DNA of 64,000 bases, from the NCBI GenBank assembly GCA_016800925.1, contig JABCPU010000009.1, positions 310,001 through 374,000 of the forward strand. Direction: 5' to 3'. Below are positions 22,485 through 34,680 of this stretch, piece after piece. How positions within the stretch are numbered: the first letter of the stretch is position 1; every line of letters begins with the position of its first letter. The notes under the pieces were generated by a model. The model made no database searches. It saw nothing but the letters and a program-made list of their open reading frames with translations, and had not been told where the DNA came from. This stretch comes from Suillus spraguei (lineage: Eukaryota > Basidiomycota > Agaricomycetes > Boletales > Suillaceae). The position numbers and the translations under genes are program-made.

Positions 22485-25400
22485 TCTCAGGTCTTGGTAC
22501 TCAACACTCGGTGAACTGTGTAAGGAATAGAAATTGTACATGATACAGATGTTTGCGAGTTTTGAAATTTCAAGTTTTGGGTCTCGGGCTTCGGCACTCA
22601 GCACTCAGCACTCAGCACTTCATACATTGCCAGGAATTCAGGATTTGGGTCTCAGGTCTTGTTACTTGACAATTGGTGAACTGTGTAAGGAAATAGAAAA
22701 TTTACATGATATACATTTTGTGAGTTTCAAGTTTTAAATGTGTGGATCAAATTCCTTTTGGATCAAATTCCTTTTATTGTCTCACATTTTTCTGAGTCCC
22801 GAGTGCAGAATCACGAGTGCCAAACCTCGAAATTGTGGACTACCAGATGTCAGAGTTCGGGGTTCAGCACTAAAAATGTGTGGGTCAAAGTCTTTTTATT
22901 GCCTCACATTGATTCACACATTTTGAGTGCCGAACCCTGAACCCCGGCACCTGGCACTCAGGACTCGACACAAAATGTAAAGAATTTAAAACCTATCTGT
23001 TGAGTCACCTTGTGCCGGGTGCCAGGTAACAATGTGAAACATATCAATCCATACATCTTAAGTGCCGAACCCCGAACGCCGGCACCTGGGACTCGGGACT
23101 CATCACCATGTGAAAAATATTGATCTACATATTTTAAGTGCTGAACCCCAACCCCTGGCACCCGGGACTTAGAACAATGTGAGGCAATACAGAGATATTG
23201 ATTCACACATATTGAGTGCCGAACCCCAAACTCTGGCACCCGGCACTCGGGACTCGGGCCTTGGGACTCATAACAATGTGAAAGATATCAATGCACATAT
23301 TTAGACACCAAACCCTGAACTCCGGCACCCGGCAGTCGGGAATCGGGACTCAGGCCTCATAACAATGTGAGAGATATTGATCCACATATTTTAACACCAA
23401 ACCTCGAACCCCAGCACCTGGGAGTTAGAACAATGTGAGGCAATCCAAAGATATTGATTTACACATGTTGAGTGCCAAACCCCAAACTCCGGCACCCGGC
23501 ACTCAGGGATCAGGATTCGGGACTCATAACAATGTGAAAGATATCGATCCACATATTTTATGTGCTGAACCCTGAACTCCGGCACCCGGGAGTTAGAACA
23601 ATGTGAGGCAATACACAGATATTGATTTACACATGTTGAGTGCTGAACCCTGAACTCCGGCACCCGGCACTCGGGACTCGGGCCTTGGAACTTATAACAA
23701 TGTGAAAGATGTCAATGCACATATTCTATCACCGAACCCCAAACCCCGGCACCCGGGAGTTAGAAATATGTGAGGCAATACAAAGATATTGATTTACACA
23801 CATGTGGAGTGCCGAACCCCGAACTTCGGCACCCGGCAGTTGGGAATCTGGACTCGGGACTCATAACCATGTGAAAGATATCGATCCACATATTTAACCA
23901 CCCAACCCCGAACCCCAGCACCCGGGAGTGAGAACAATGTGAGTCAATACAAAGATATTGATGTACACATGTTGAATGCCGAACCCCGAACTCTGGCACC
24001 CGACACTCGGGACTCGGGACTTGGTACTCATAACAATGAGACAGATATCGATCCACATATTTTAACACCAAACCCCAAACACCGCCACCCGTGAGTTAGA
24101 ACCATGTGAGGCAATACAAAGTTGAGTCCTGAATTACGATCACTGAGTGCCGGGTTACCATGTGAGGCAATACAAAGATATTGATTTACACATGTTGAGT
24201 GCCGAACCCCGCACTCCGGCACCTGGGAGTTAGCACAATGTGAGGCAATACCATGATATTGATTTACACATGTTGAGTGCTGAACCCTGAGTGCCGGAGC
24301 TCGGGGTTTGGCAGTCAAAACAATGTGAGGCAATACCATAATATTGATTTACACATGTTGAGTGCCGAACCCCGAGTGCCAGAGCTCGGGGTTCGGCAGT
24401 CAAAACAATGTGAAAGACCTCGATCCACATATTTTATGTGCCGAACCCCGAACTCCGGCACTCGGGACTTCCGAGCTCCGGCACCCGGGAGTTAGCACAA
24501 TGTGAGGCAATACCATGATATTGATTTACACAAGTTGAGTGCCGATCCCCGAGTGCCGAATCCCAAGTGCCGGAGTTCGGGGTTCGGCACATAAAATATG
24601 TGGATCGAGGTCTTTCACATTGTTTTGACTGCCGAACCCCGAGCTCCGGCACTCGGGGTTCGGCACTCAACATGTGTAAATCAATATTATGGTATTGCCT
24701 CACATTGTGCTAACTCCCAGGTGCCGGAGCTCGGAAGTCCCGAGTCCCGAGTGCCAGAGCTTGGGGTTCGGCAGTCAAAACAATGTGAAAGACCTCGATC
24801 CACATATTTTATGTGCCGAACCCCGAACTCCGGCACTCGGGACTCAGGACTTCCGAGCTCCGGCACCCAGGAGTTAGCACAATGTGAGGCAATACCATAA
24901 TATTGATTTACACATGTTGAGTGCCGAACCCCGAGCTCCAGCACCCGGCACTCGGGGATCGGCACTCAACTTGTGTAAATCAATATCATGGTATTGCCTC
25001 ACATTGTGCTAACTCCCGGGTGCCGGAGCTCAGAAGTCCCGAGTCCTGAGTGCCGGAGTTCGGGGTTCAGCACATAAAATATGTGGATCGAGGTCTTTCA
25101 CATTGTTTTGACTGCCGAACCCGAGCTCCGGCACTCGGGGTTTGGCACTCAACATGTGTAAATTAATATCATGGTATTGCCTCACATTGTGCTAACTCCC
25201 GGGTGCCGGAGCTCGGGTTCGGCACTCAACAGTGTAAATCAATATCATGGTATTGCCTCACATTGTGCTAACTGCCGGGTGCCGGAGCTCGGGGTTCAGC
25301 ACTCAAAACAATGTGAAAGACCTCAATCCACATATTTTATGTGCCGAACCCCGAACTCCGGCACCCGGCAATCGGGACTCGGGACTTGGTACTCATAACA

Positions 25401-26345
25401 ATGTGAATGATATCGATCCACATATTTTAACACTGAACCCCAAACCCCGCCACCTGCGAGTTACAACTATGTGAGGCAATACAAAGATATTGATTTACAC
25501 ATGTTGAGTGCCGAACCCCGAGCTCCGGCACCTGGGAGTTAGCACAATGTGAGGCAATACCATGATATTGATTTACACATGTTGAGTGCCGAACCCCAAG
25601 TGCCGGAGCTCGGGGTTCGGCAGTCAAAACAATGTGAAAGACCTCGATCCACATATTTTATGTGCCGAACCCCGAACTCCAGCGCCCGGCACTCGGCACC
25701 GGGACTTGGTACTCATAATGTGAAAGATCTTGAGCAACATATTGTCAGTGCTGAACCCTGAACCCCGGCACCCAGCACTCGGGACTCGGGACTCAGAACA
25801 ATGTGAGGCAATAGACACCTATTGATCCACACATTCTAAGTGCCGAACTCCGAACTCCGAAATCTGGTAGTCTACTATTTAGGGGTTTGCGGTTCGGTAC
25901 TCGGGCTTTTGCACTTGAGACCGAAAACAATGTTAGGCAATAAAATGACTTTGATCCACACATTTTTGGTAGATATCTTTTTCATCTCAAATCTTGAATC
26001 TCGAGTGCCGAACCCCGAATCCCGAAATCTGGTAGTCTACAATTTCAGGGTTCGGTCCTCGGGACTCAGACACATGTCAGGCAACAACAAAACTTTGATC
26101 CACACATTTTTGGTAGATGTCTGTTTTGTCTCAAATCTCGAGTTTCTAGTTTCTAGTTTCGGTACTCTGCACCTGCACCCGGCACTCGGCACTAGATGAC
26201 TCCACACATGGACTTTAAATCTTTCACCTTGTGTGTTGTGTTTCGGGTGTCCGGGTATCCGGAATTCAGGAAATCTCTAGTTTGAATCTCCAGTTTCGAG
26301 TTCCTGGATTCGGGACTTGGCACCTGGCACCCGGCACCTCAATTA
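22485..26345. repeat. Second satellite-like array with units in both orientations
   Basis: Built from 'gtgaggcaatac', 'atattgatttacacatgttg', 'gagtgccgaaccccga', 'gctccggcacccgggagtt' and 'gtgaaagacctcgatccac' in units of very roughly 75-180 bp. From about 24560 to 25300 many units are reversed, so the phrase 'gagtgccgaacccc' is followed closely by its complement 'ggggttcggcactc'. The GC words are shared with array 1. No genes are credible here; all long frames are repeat read-through. Confidence 0.88.
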
Positions 26346-26489
26346 TCGATGAATGTCAGACATGATGAATTCAGGTTTTCGTGCTTCAGGGTTTAGATTT
26401 TGGTGGTCGATGGTAGGTATATGCACTCATAGGGTGCATGTATCCTATGTGTTTGATTCTCTGGTGGCTACATCAGCTGTACGTCTTTA

Positions 26490-27056
26490 TGATACATATC
26501 TAGGCCCACCCGTATATGTAATATATTTTACCTCGGCCCACCCGTCTATGTAAAATTCCCCCACGTCGGCCCACCCGTCTATGTAATACACCCCACGTCG
26601 GCCTACCCGTATATGTAATATTCTCTCCCCTCGGCCCACCCGTATATGTAATATTCTCTCACCTCGGCCCACCCGTATATGTAATATTCTCTTACCTCGG
26701 CCCACCCGTCTATGCAATAATATTTGCCTTGCATCTCTCTTCAGCCCAGCTGTCTATAATATCCTACTCTACATACTACCCAGATGGGCCCACCCATCTC
26801 TGTCGGGGATGATATCCCCCTGGCCCATCCGTCAACATCAGAAATCATGTTTCCCTCGGCCCACCCGTCTCTCCCGAAAATACAAGTCTCCCGGCCCACC
26901 CGTCTCCATCGGAAATAATTTTCCCCCCGGCCCATCCGTCAACATCGAGGATATACATAACCTCGGCCCATGGTCCGCTGGCCCGTCTTTGACGGGATAT
27001 TATGTGGGTCGGGTGACCCGTATAGTACGGAGTTTGTCACTGAAGGGGCTCCTCAT
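26490..27056 (-). repeat. GGGTGGGCC repeat block, copy 2
   Basis: On the plus strand the GGCCCACCC motif (or a one-base variant) starts at 26503, 26535, 26568, 26600, 26633, 26666 and 26699, a regular 32-33-bp spacing, then continues less regularly to 26970. The head follows at 26982-27030 with palindromes CCCGTCTTTGACGGG, GGGTCGGGTGACCC and CCGTATAGTACGG. It abuts a 5'-deleted LTR-B. Confidence 0.85.
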
Positions 27057-27059
27057 GTG

Positions 27060-27455
27060 TTTCAACACGCTTGTATAATACATGCCTTCCTTATTAGGAT
27101 ACGCACTTATACTCTCACGGTTACCTGGTCTGTGCGCACATATGTACCTATATAAGCACAGTGTACTTGTAGTAGATTCCTTACTTTAATCTTACTGGGT
27201 TTTACCTGGATTCCTCTTTGCTAAAGATCTCCAATCTTTAGTTGTCTTGAATCATCTCTAAGTCTAAGCACTCCTTAGCCTTAGTCTCTATTCTCGTAGA
27301 ACCTCTTAGACTTGTCTTTGAGGCTGAACCCTTGATAGTACTCGGAACGCGTTCCTTGTACTTTCACCTTGTCCTCTTCTGGACATTGTAGAACTTCCCA
27401 GCAGACCATCTGTGTCTTTTCACTGTTGCTGGTGACGCCACCCCAGTTCGTAACA
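27060..27455 (+). mobile_element. LTR family B copy 2, 5' deleted
   Basis: Matches LTR-B in sense orientation from about its 110th base to the end, finishing AGTTCGTAACA at 27455. It includes the TATA-like 'cctatataagcac'. The missing 5' part is replaced by the GGGTGGGCC block, so the two arose together or one cut the other. Confidence 0.8.
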
Positions 27456-28139
27456 CAAATATTAACACACCCGTATGTACCCCAGCTGTGACCTTACTTT
27501 CAACTATCTATTCATATTCATTCCAGGTCCATTTCTGAAGGCAACGATATTTTTGGTGATGGAAATATTGAAAATGTGGTGAGCCAGTTTGAGAAGAAAC
27601 ATGTGTGCAACCATTCTTGTGAATGGTCTGGTTTCGAGTTGGAGGCATATGGGAGGCAAGCATGATATTGAACTCGGGGTATCCTAATGTCATCACACTC
27701 ATGTTTTGTTACATTTGTACTATGTCATTGATTTTTCTTGGTCCAATAATCTCTCGTAAACTGCTGCTTGTGATTCGTGGTGGCAGGTGTCCCGTAGAAG
27801 CGTATACCTTATATGGTGTGTCGGGAAAAGCATGCACACCAAAAATTGAGCGCAGTTGTCTGGCTTTCCATATCAAGGTGAATCATGATGAGTCTTAGTG
27901 TTTCACCTGTTCGATACCACTTACCCTTGCTGTCAGAAAACCTGATCTCAATCAATGAGCTTGGTTGGATATAGGCAAGCACAACCCAAAAGGGCACAAG
28001 CAAGTGATGTGTCTGATGTCAGCTGAGAGTTGTTGAGCAAGGCTGTACAAGGCAAAATGCAATAAGGTTTTCCCCTGGCACCAGTGCAAAATAAAGTATG
28101 TACTACTCTCATGAATTACTTAACACAATCTTACATGAC
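27456..28139. other. Unassigned stretch upstream of the hAT remnant
   Basis: Short frames without recognisable motifs. It may contain the decayed N-terminal part of the hAT transposase (BED zinc finger and upstream), but I could not see cysteine/histidine spacing to support that. Confidence 0.4.
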
Positions 28140-29690
28140 ACTTCTATAGCTGTTTAGCACATGTTATCAATATTGCAACCCAGGCCTTAATTAGTTCGTA
28201 CAGCAAGGCCCCTCATTACAACCCACATGACCCTCAGGGTCATGAGCCATCTAATTGAGATGAAATTGGCCTAGTCCATAGCATCTGTGTCAAGGAATGT
28301 TCCTCTGCAAAGCAAAAGGAGCTATACTGGAAAGTTCAGATTGAGGGAGGAGTGCAACAGCTGATGACATTATTGATTGACATGAAGGTTTACTCGTCCT
28401 CAACTTACATCATGCTTAACCACACTGAAACAAATAAGGAGCACATCAACACTTTTTGTATATAAGATAGGCCATCAAGAGCATAATTTAGCTAAATGCA
28501 CAAAGATTGACTTTCTGCACCTTTCAGAAGTCAAATGGACACATGTTGAGCAATTTGCTGACCTGCTTTTGGTATGATAATTTTTATTCAGTCAATGCTT
28601 ACTGCTTATCTTGATTATGTAGTATGCTGATGTGGCCCAACAAGCATTCTCATCAGAACATGGTTTGACTCTACACCTTGCAATTCCAGCACTTGAAACA
28701 CTTCACAAGGCTTGGTCATCACGTGCCGAAATATGTGCAATTTGCTCCAGCACTTAGAGATACTGCAGCAAAGGTGGACCAGTATTATGAGAAGATGACA
28801 CATTCTGCTGCATATATTTTGGCAATGTGTATGTCATCATTTTTGTAAAGAAGAATAACTCAGACTTTCACAACTTTAGTACTCAATCTGACAGACAAAA
28901 TGTCATATTTCAAGAAGCATTGGCCAGAAGACCTACACAACAACATGCTTTCTACTGCAGAGGAAGTGGTAAGTTGCTTTATTTATCTGTCATCAAGTTA
29001 TTCTGATGTGATTCCAGTTCAAAGCCTGATATTTTGAGCTGAACCAAGTGATGACATTATTGTCACAGCAAGCAACTAAGAGCAGAGTCAGTGGTCTCAA
29101 GAAGCTAATTCATGAAGTCCTTAGTGACTCCAAGGACGACATATTGATCAACCCAGCTCCTACTTCCATCAGTGGCCCAGCAAGACCATGGAGGGCTGAA
29201 TTTTTGACCTATCTCAAGATGGTTGAAGCAGCTCCACCAGCCAGTATATCTACAATTCAATGGTGGGGTGTACATATTTTTGCTACTCTGTGGTTATTTT
29301 GCACTGATGATAATTTCACTTAAGATAAATGCACAGAGGTACCCTGTTTGGGCTTCTCTTGTGCAGGATTATATGTCTATCATGGCATCATCAGTCTCGA
29401 GCAAGCAGGCATTCTCACAAGGTGGTATTACCATCACCAAACAATACAACTGGCTTAAGGGTGACATTGTTGAAGCACTCCAGTGTGTTAAATGTGCACT
29501 GTGACACAATCTTCTATTCCAGGAGCCTGGACCATCATCTCTCACAGAGTTGGAGGATGATGATGATGAAGCAGAAGCAGAGACTGGAGATGAAGATGAA
29601 GAGGGCTATGAAGAGGGCTGGGACATTTTAAAATTTTGGATGATGATGCTGATGATATGTTGGACATTGAGGCAGACATTTAGATATGTT
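28140..29690 (+). pseudogene. hAT-family transposase, C-terminal two-thirds, decayed
   Basis: Starting near 28150 the sequence reads like CLAHIINLATQALI followed by NPHDPQGHEP, the core of fungal hAT transposases. Later come FLHLSEVKWTHVEQFADLL (about 28510-28575), EHGLTLHLAIPALETLHKAW, LTDKMSYFKKHWPEDLHN and, at 29050-29500, the dimerisation region: IQWWG, an intron, INAQRYPVWASLVQDYMSIM, then SSVSSKQAFSQGGITITK and LKGDIVEALQCVKC. An acidic tail follows to about 29650. The reading frame is broken by several stops and small indels. hAT transposases excise and insert DNA; this copy cannot. Confidence 0.82.
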
Positions 29691-29754
29691 GTACTGATGC
29701 TCATACTAGTTGCTGTATGACATAGCAGTACCATAGTGTTTCAGCATCGGTTGA

Positions 29755-29895
29755 CTACTATAAGCCACGGCCTTGTTGGGCTCAAGCTGCAGCTTTAGGC
29801 CAGCTTGGGCTCATGGCCTAGGCTTGAATTCTGGTGAGCCTAAGCCCCCTCTAGGCCGAGCCCAAGCTGGGGCTTTGAACCTAAGCTAGGCCACA
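29755..29895. repeat. 'aggcctaagccc' repeats, likely hAT sub-terminal region
   Basis: Repeated short words such as 'gggctcaagctg', 'taggccagcttgggctc' and 'taggccgagcccaagctgggg' in both orientations. Fungal hAT elements often end in such GC-rich words, so this is probably the 3' end of the hAT element; the exact terminus and target duplication were not found. Confidence 0.5.
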
Positions 29896-30905
29896 ACATC
29901 ACTGATATAGTCTTGAAAATGTCATGTGAAATATGCATGAGCAATTGTAACCTTGGGTGCATCTTCAAATTTGTAACTAAATTTCGGAAATGAGGCTAAT
30001 ATGGAATGTATGCAGATTATGAAATAAATTCTCTCTGTTTTTGCCAAACTTACTCTGGATTTAATCAATAGAGTTTGATCCTTACACATATTTGTAATTT
30101 TATCCAGAAAATGTTCATCATTCACACAACAGACAAATGGGTTCAATATGCACAATTTTTGTATCACATTTGTTCACAGGACTTTTTTGGCTGTGTCTCA
30201 GGTGTTAGTGTTAGAAGTCACTTGTATAAATAGATGAGAAATTTTAAAGTTCTTGTAACCTAGAGGGGCCTAGACCATACTAGTTATATGGTCTGTCAGT
30301 TGCCCACATCATGGTAGTACCGTTCAAGCACGCAAATAGGATCAGAAGTGTCTCGCTGACGACACAGAATGCCATCTTCGCCACGTGTTTCTTCACGGAT
30401 CCATCAGAATTTAGACTCGGAGTTGGCAACGTCGAACGTTGAAAAGTTCAGATTATATGCAGGAACTCTCCCACGGCGACAGAATTTCTCACAAACTGAG
30501 TTGACCCCAGATGCTGACAGGTTACACAAGTGTACTGGCGGCTTCAAGGAATTAGAAGCATCTAGCCTGGATGCGAGGATCAGCAGCACTGAGCATGGCT
30601 AAGCTTGTGAATTTTCATTACTTATGATTCGTGCTAACTTCGTGATGATTTTTGAAAACATTTAAAATTACATTATGATTGTCGTTTCGACTGGGAATTT
30701 GGAAACTTCAAGCTTCAAGTGTTACAGGAGGTTATTGAAAAATCGGTATCCATAAGTCCCGCATGATGGATATGAGAATGTGGGAAAATACTACAAGGGG
30801 ACATCATAACGGAACTCTAAGGCAAGCACACTGAAGAGGAACAAGTAAAAGGAAGACAAATAATTCTTTCACCACAAACACGTTATACTCCAGTTCGGCA
30901 AAAAT
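29896..30905. other. Unassigned stretch between hAT remnant and P450
   Basis: AT-rich to 30350, then a 77-codon frame at 30369-30602 with no recognisable domain. Nothing further is supported. Confidence 0.4.
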
Positions 30906-33079
30906 CTACAAGTTCTGGATTGGTACGAGAACGTGCTGAAATACTACAAGGGAAGACCAAAGGGGAACTAAAGGGATGAAACTATCAGTGACGGGGGGAT
31001 GGAATAACACAAAAAAGTACCGAGTGATTCCCGGCCTGAATTTAGGGGTGAAGTCGATCACTTTTCTCTGCTTGTCTTCAGCGGAAGAAAATTCCACCGT
31101 GGCCAATATGGTAACAATAGCAGCCCATATAGAGGCATCGGCAGCATATCGGCCTGGTGAAATCGTGTTAATGTCTTCACTCATCACATGGTATACAGAA
31201 TCGAGACTCACCTGCACATCCGCGCCGGCCAAAGCCGAAAACGTATCCCGCAGGGTCATCATCGGTCAAAGCCCCATCGACGTCCAGGAATCTCTCTGGC
31301 ATAAACCTAGATGCATTGGGGTACCGTATTTCATCTCGTGACATGGCCCTGCAGCATAAGGAACATCGGTATTTTGAAAGCCAAGGAGAGTCTATCTAAC
31401 CATATGTTGCATATAACAGTTGCACCTGATGTACGATATTAGAAATGATTTGTTCACTAGAGGAAAACGGCAGACCTTTTGGAATGAAGTAGCCATCATA
31501 TGTATCATCGCTCGAAGTAGCATGCGGTATGCCTGTAAGATTATCAGCAGAGATGACATCACTCGGCAGGGAAGAATACCAAGCGGTGTAACGGGGTTCC
31601 ATCGCAACGTCTCCCGCAGGATTGATTCAACATAGGGTAATGAGACTCTATCTTCAAATGTAGGCAAGCGATCTTCTCCAACCACTGAGTCGATCTCCAC
31701 TTGTGCACGTTTCTGAACATCTGGATACAATACCATAGCGAGAGCAAAACTCATCAAGGTTGAAGTGGTCTGGAGGAAGTTGAACAGCAGAAAATATAGT
31801 TCGGACATCCACTGACCGTGTCATATGAAGCTGCATAGACATTCACCGAGGAACAAAACATCCCTCAGTTCACATTCACCCATTGTAAAGGGGTGACAAA
31901 CCCATAACAGCAGTGATAGCTGCCTTCTTTAAAGCGATCTCAAATATAGGTGCACGATCTGGCTTCTCCATCCGTTGCAAATTTTCTGATACCATTGAAA
32001 ACTGGCCGAGGGATAAGTTTTCGACCTTAGCAAGGGCATGATCAATGTCTAGGATCGAACAAGATTGGAGAAATACACACCATACGCTCCTGCGTATATC
32101 GGAATGGCAGGTTCATCGCTTCAGTCATACGACTAGTCGAGATTTCAGCATCACGTTTGATCGAGGATCCCCAGCACCAGTTAGGTAACTTCAGTACTGC
32201 ATGAGCGTGCAGGATGTCAAGTCGTTCTCATCAACAAGAGTGAGCTTACAGAAGGGGAAGAGCTTAAGCAAAATCGCGTTCTCTGGGGTCATCACCTCGA
32301 TGCCAATAGCCACTGCATCTTCTATGATTCGAACCAGAGGGTCATTACGAGCACTAGGCTTGTAGCCATATGCGGCTGACAACGCAACTGATGATGAAAA
32401 TCTATGAAGACGTCAATAATTATTCAGTGTTTACAATCATATTGACCGACGTTGCGAAGTGAGAAAGATAATGTTGAGGGTCATCAATTAGATTGGCGAC
32501 CATCTCACGAGCCTGCATCATCTGCATTGGGCGGAACTTGAGTGCAGAACCGGGATGGAAAGTTTGGTGGAAGAGTCGTCGGCAAAGACGCCATTCGTCA
32601 CCATAACCCGTGAATACAAAGTCAGTAGACCAACCAAATCTGGCTGCATTTCAGAATGATTGAATGGTTGAATATGAGAAGAACGTACGGTTCGAGTGTG
32701 GCCAAGTGTGGTCGATCAGAGTAAATGCGAGAACGTTTGTCCAATAGGGCTTGTGCAACATGCTGAGAATTGATCAATACGACATCCTGGTCTGGAAGTC
32801 GCACGAAAACCAAGCCTCCTGATGGAATGTGTTGCATTATGCACTGGTCATGCTGTCTGGCCACATACCATAAGTAGCACCCCATTCAGTGTAGGTCAAC
32901 CACGGTTCCTTAGTATCAATAGACAAGAAGTTCCCTAACAGTGGGAGCGGCACTGGGCCAGGAGGAAGACGTTGTTTGTTCTGTCTGTTCTTAATGAACC
33001 ACCTGATGGCAGTGACGACAACACAGGAAATTGCTAGGACAGCACGAATAGTGAGGCGACCATCAACTACAGGGACCAT
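30906..33079 (-). CDS. Cytochrome P450 monooxygenase, apparently intact, 12 exons
   Basis: A heme-thiolate oxygenase that should sit in the ER membrane. The start at 33079 gives a hydrophobic N-terminal anchor (residues ~10-26) and the proline hinge RLPPGPVPLPLLGN. Exons (minus): 33079-32869, 32818-32689, 32639-32451, 32401-32250, 32196-32081, 32025-31902, 31830-31817, 31769-31580, 31532-31476, 31425-31401, 31348-31212, 31153-30906. All joins keep frame, giving about 530 residues, normal for the family. Motifs: I-helix ASYDTTTST across the 14-nt exon, ILRETLR (ExxR), ASRFMPERF (PERF) and heme loop FGFGRRGCAG with the ligand Cys. Exon 6 start and the last ~35 residues are the least certain; another intron may exist after PGITR. 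Substrate cannot be inferred. A decayed paralog lies at 49931-52110. It is divergent from RPN13, 453 bp away. Confidence 0.92.
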
Positions 33080-33532
33080 GGTTAGAGCAATGCGTGTATG
33101 GACATGCAAGGTGCCAGCATAAACAGACTGCAGCGACACGAGGCCGCTTAGCCTTCTTATCACCCTATAATAGTCTATGGTGTCTTGTAATCAATGCGAG
33201 CCAGATTCATGCCATGCATCGTAGACAAAACATCAATGAACCAGTGAGGACACATGCATATGCAATATTACTCATGCACAAAAAAGATGCTAACACGTTT
33301 GCGCATGAAGCCATGTCTTTTCATAATTTGTTCAATAGTGATTTAAGAGACTTCGATACCCATTGTTTTCACATAAGTACCACTCTTCTTTCGAATTCCT
33401 GCTACTGATATGCACCATTTTGGTTTATTTTTACTGATGTAAGTATTACACGACAATCGTGCGAGGAATTCAAACTCCGACGCGCATTACGCGTCGTTTG
33501 AACAGATTTCTTTGGGTTTCGTAGTGTTTATA
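33080..33532. promoter_or_regulatory. Divergent intergenic region between P450 and RPN13
   Basis: 453 bases between two start codons facing away from each other, so both promoters must be here or overlap. A small inverted repeat 'gacgcgcattacgcgtc' lies at 33480-33496, about 36 bases before the RPN13 start. No clear TATA box was found for either gene. Confidence 0.55.
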
Positions 33533-34680
33533 ATGTCAATCGACCTCACTAGTACTAGTGGCCGAACTATCCTTGCTTTCAAGGCTGGTCGTTCTTTTCG
33601 ACGCGCTGGAACCAACTTCGTCGATGCTTCTCCTACCAAAGGCGCGATTGTGTTGACCAATGAGGACGGCCTCATACACTTCATGTGGAAAGACCGAACG
33701 ACAGGGGAGGTCTGCGAGGATCTAATCTTATTTCCTGGCGATGCAAAGTTGGAAAAGGTTCCACAGAGTAGCTGGGGCAGGACTTATGTCCTCAAATTCG
33801 AGAGCTCCGACCAAAAGCATTTCGTATGTATCTCACTCATCAAGTTACCGTGTTTTTCATGACTTAACTTCGCTCCCTTTATTTCAGTTCTGGCTGCAGG
33901 TGTGTTTCTGCCACCATATTGTTTTGATATATATCTGATGGTCTTGCAGGATTCGTCAACACTCCGCGATGAGGAATTCGTGACAAATTTGAACAGAACC
34001 CTCGCTGATCCCAACATTATCGCTATTTGGGATGCTCGTAACGTTAACCCAGCCTCGGAAGCTTCTACATCCGCCGCTGGTACTACCTCTCAACCCTCAA
34101 TAGTGTAGGTCTTACTTTCATTGCATCTGGTGGGTAACGCATATGTACATTATGATATCTAGGCAGCCATTTGTTCCAGCGACTGGCGATTCCACGCCAG
34201 TGAGTACCACCCCAGAACAACTCGCGCAACTTCGTGGGATTGTTAGCTCGATGACTGGCTTCACAAGTGAAGATGGTATCTCCATTTCCATTTCTCAATC
34301 ACACTGCATTATCACTCACAAATTCCGCAGAACTTTTGTTGACAGACGTCCTGTCTTCACAAAATTTGCTTCAGCTTTTCCAATCGCACCCCGACCTCCT
34401 CCCAGCACTTTTCCCTCATCTTCCACCTGAACTTATTCCATCGTCGGATGCTACACCGCAACAGGTGGTAGAGATATTACAGCGCATGACTAACTCCCCA
34501 CCTTTTCGCTCAGCTGTAGCGCAGCTTGATCGGGCACTTCGGACGGGTGCCCTTGGTGAATTTGTGCGGAGCCTTGGTCTCCCTGAGAGTGCTGCGACGG
34601 GTGTTGGCGCGTTCCTAGCTGCTATCGCCGAACAAGCAAGACAGGAAGGCGGTACTGAAGAGCGGATGGAAGAGGATTAG
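33533..34680 (+). CDS. RPN13: Proteasomal ubiquitin receptor Rpn13/ADRM1
   Basis: Docks on the 26S proteasome cap, binds ubiquitin through its N-terminal Pru domain and recruits the deubiquitinase Uch37 through its C-terminal DEUBAD domain. Exons: 33533-33823, 33888-33899, 33950-34104, 34163-34275, 34331-34680; every join is in frame, giving 306 residues. Pru is at residues ~8-120 (ILAFKAGRSFRR, GLIHFMWKDRTTG, DLILFPGDAKLEKV, QKHF then FWLQD). DEUBAD-like helices begin at LLTDVLSSQNLLQLFQSHPD and run to ~residue 275. The second exon is only 12 nt and supplies FWLQ, which is conserved in the family. An earlier in-frame ATG at 33512 exists, but MSIDLT at 33533 fits the family start. Single copy in the window; housekeeping gene. 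Confidence 0.93.

Noticed and set aside
22738..25818. Serial open frames rich in Arg, Pro and Ser in array 2
   Set aside because: Same reason: the frames follow the repeat words and include copies in opposite orientation.
26500..26990. CRISPR-like look of regularly spaced motifs
   Set aside because: A eukaryotic locus; the conserved part is only 9-12 bases, the spacers are related to each other, and no cas-type genes are present.
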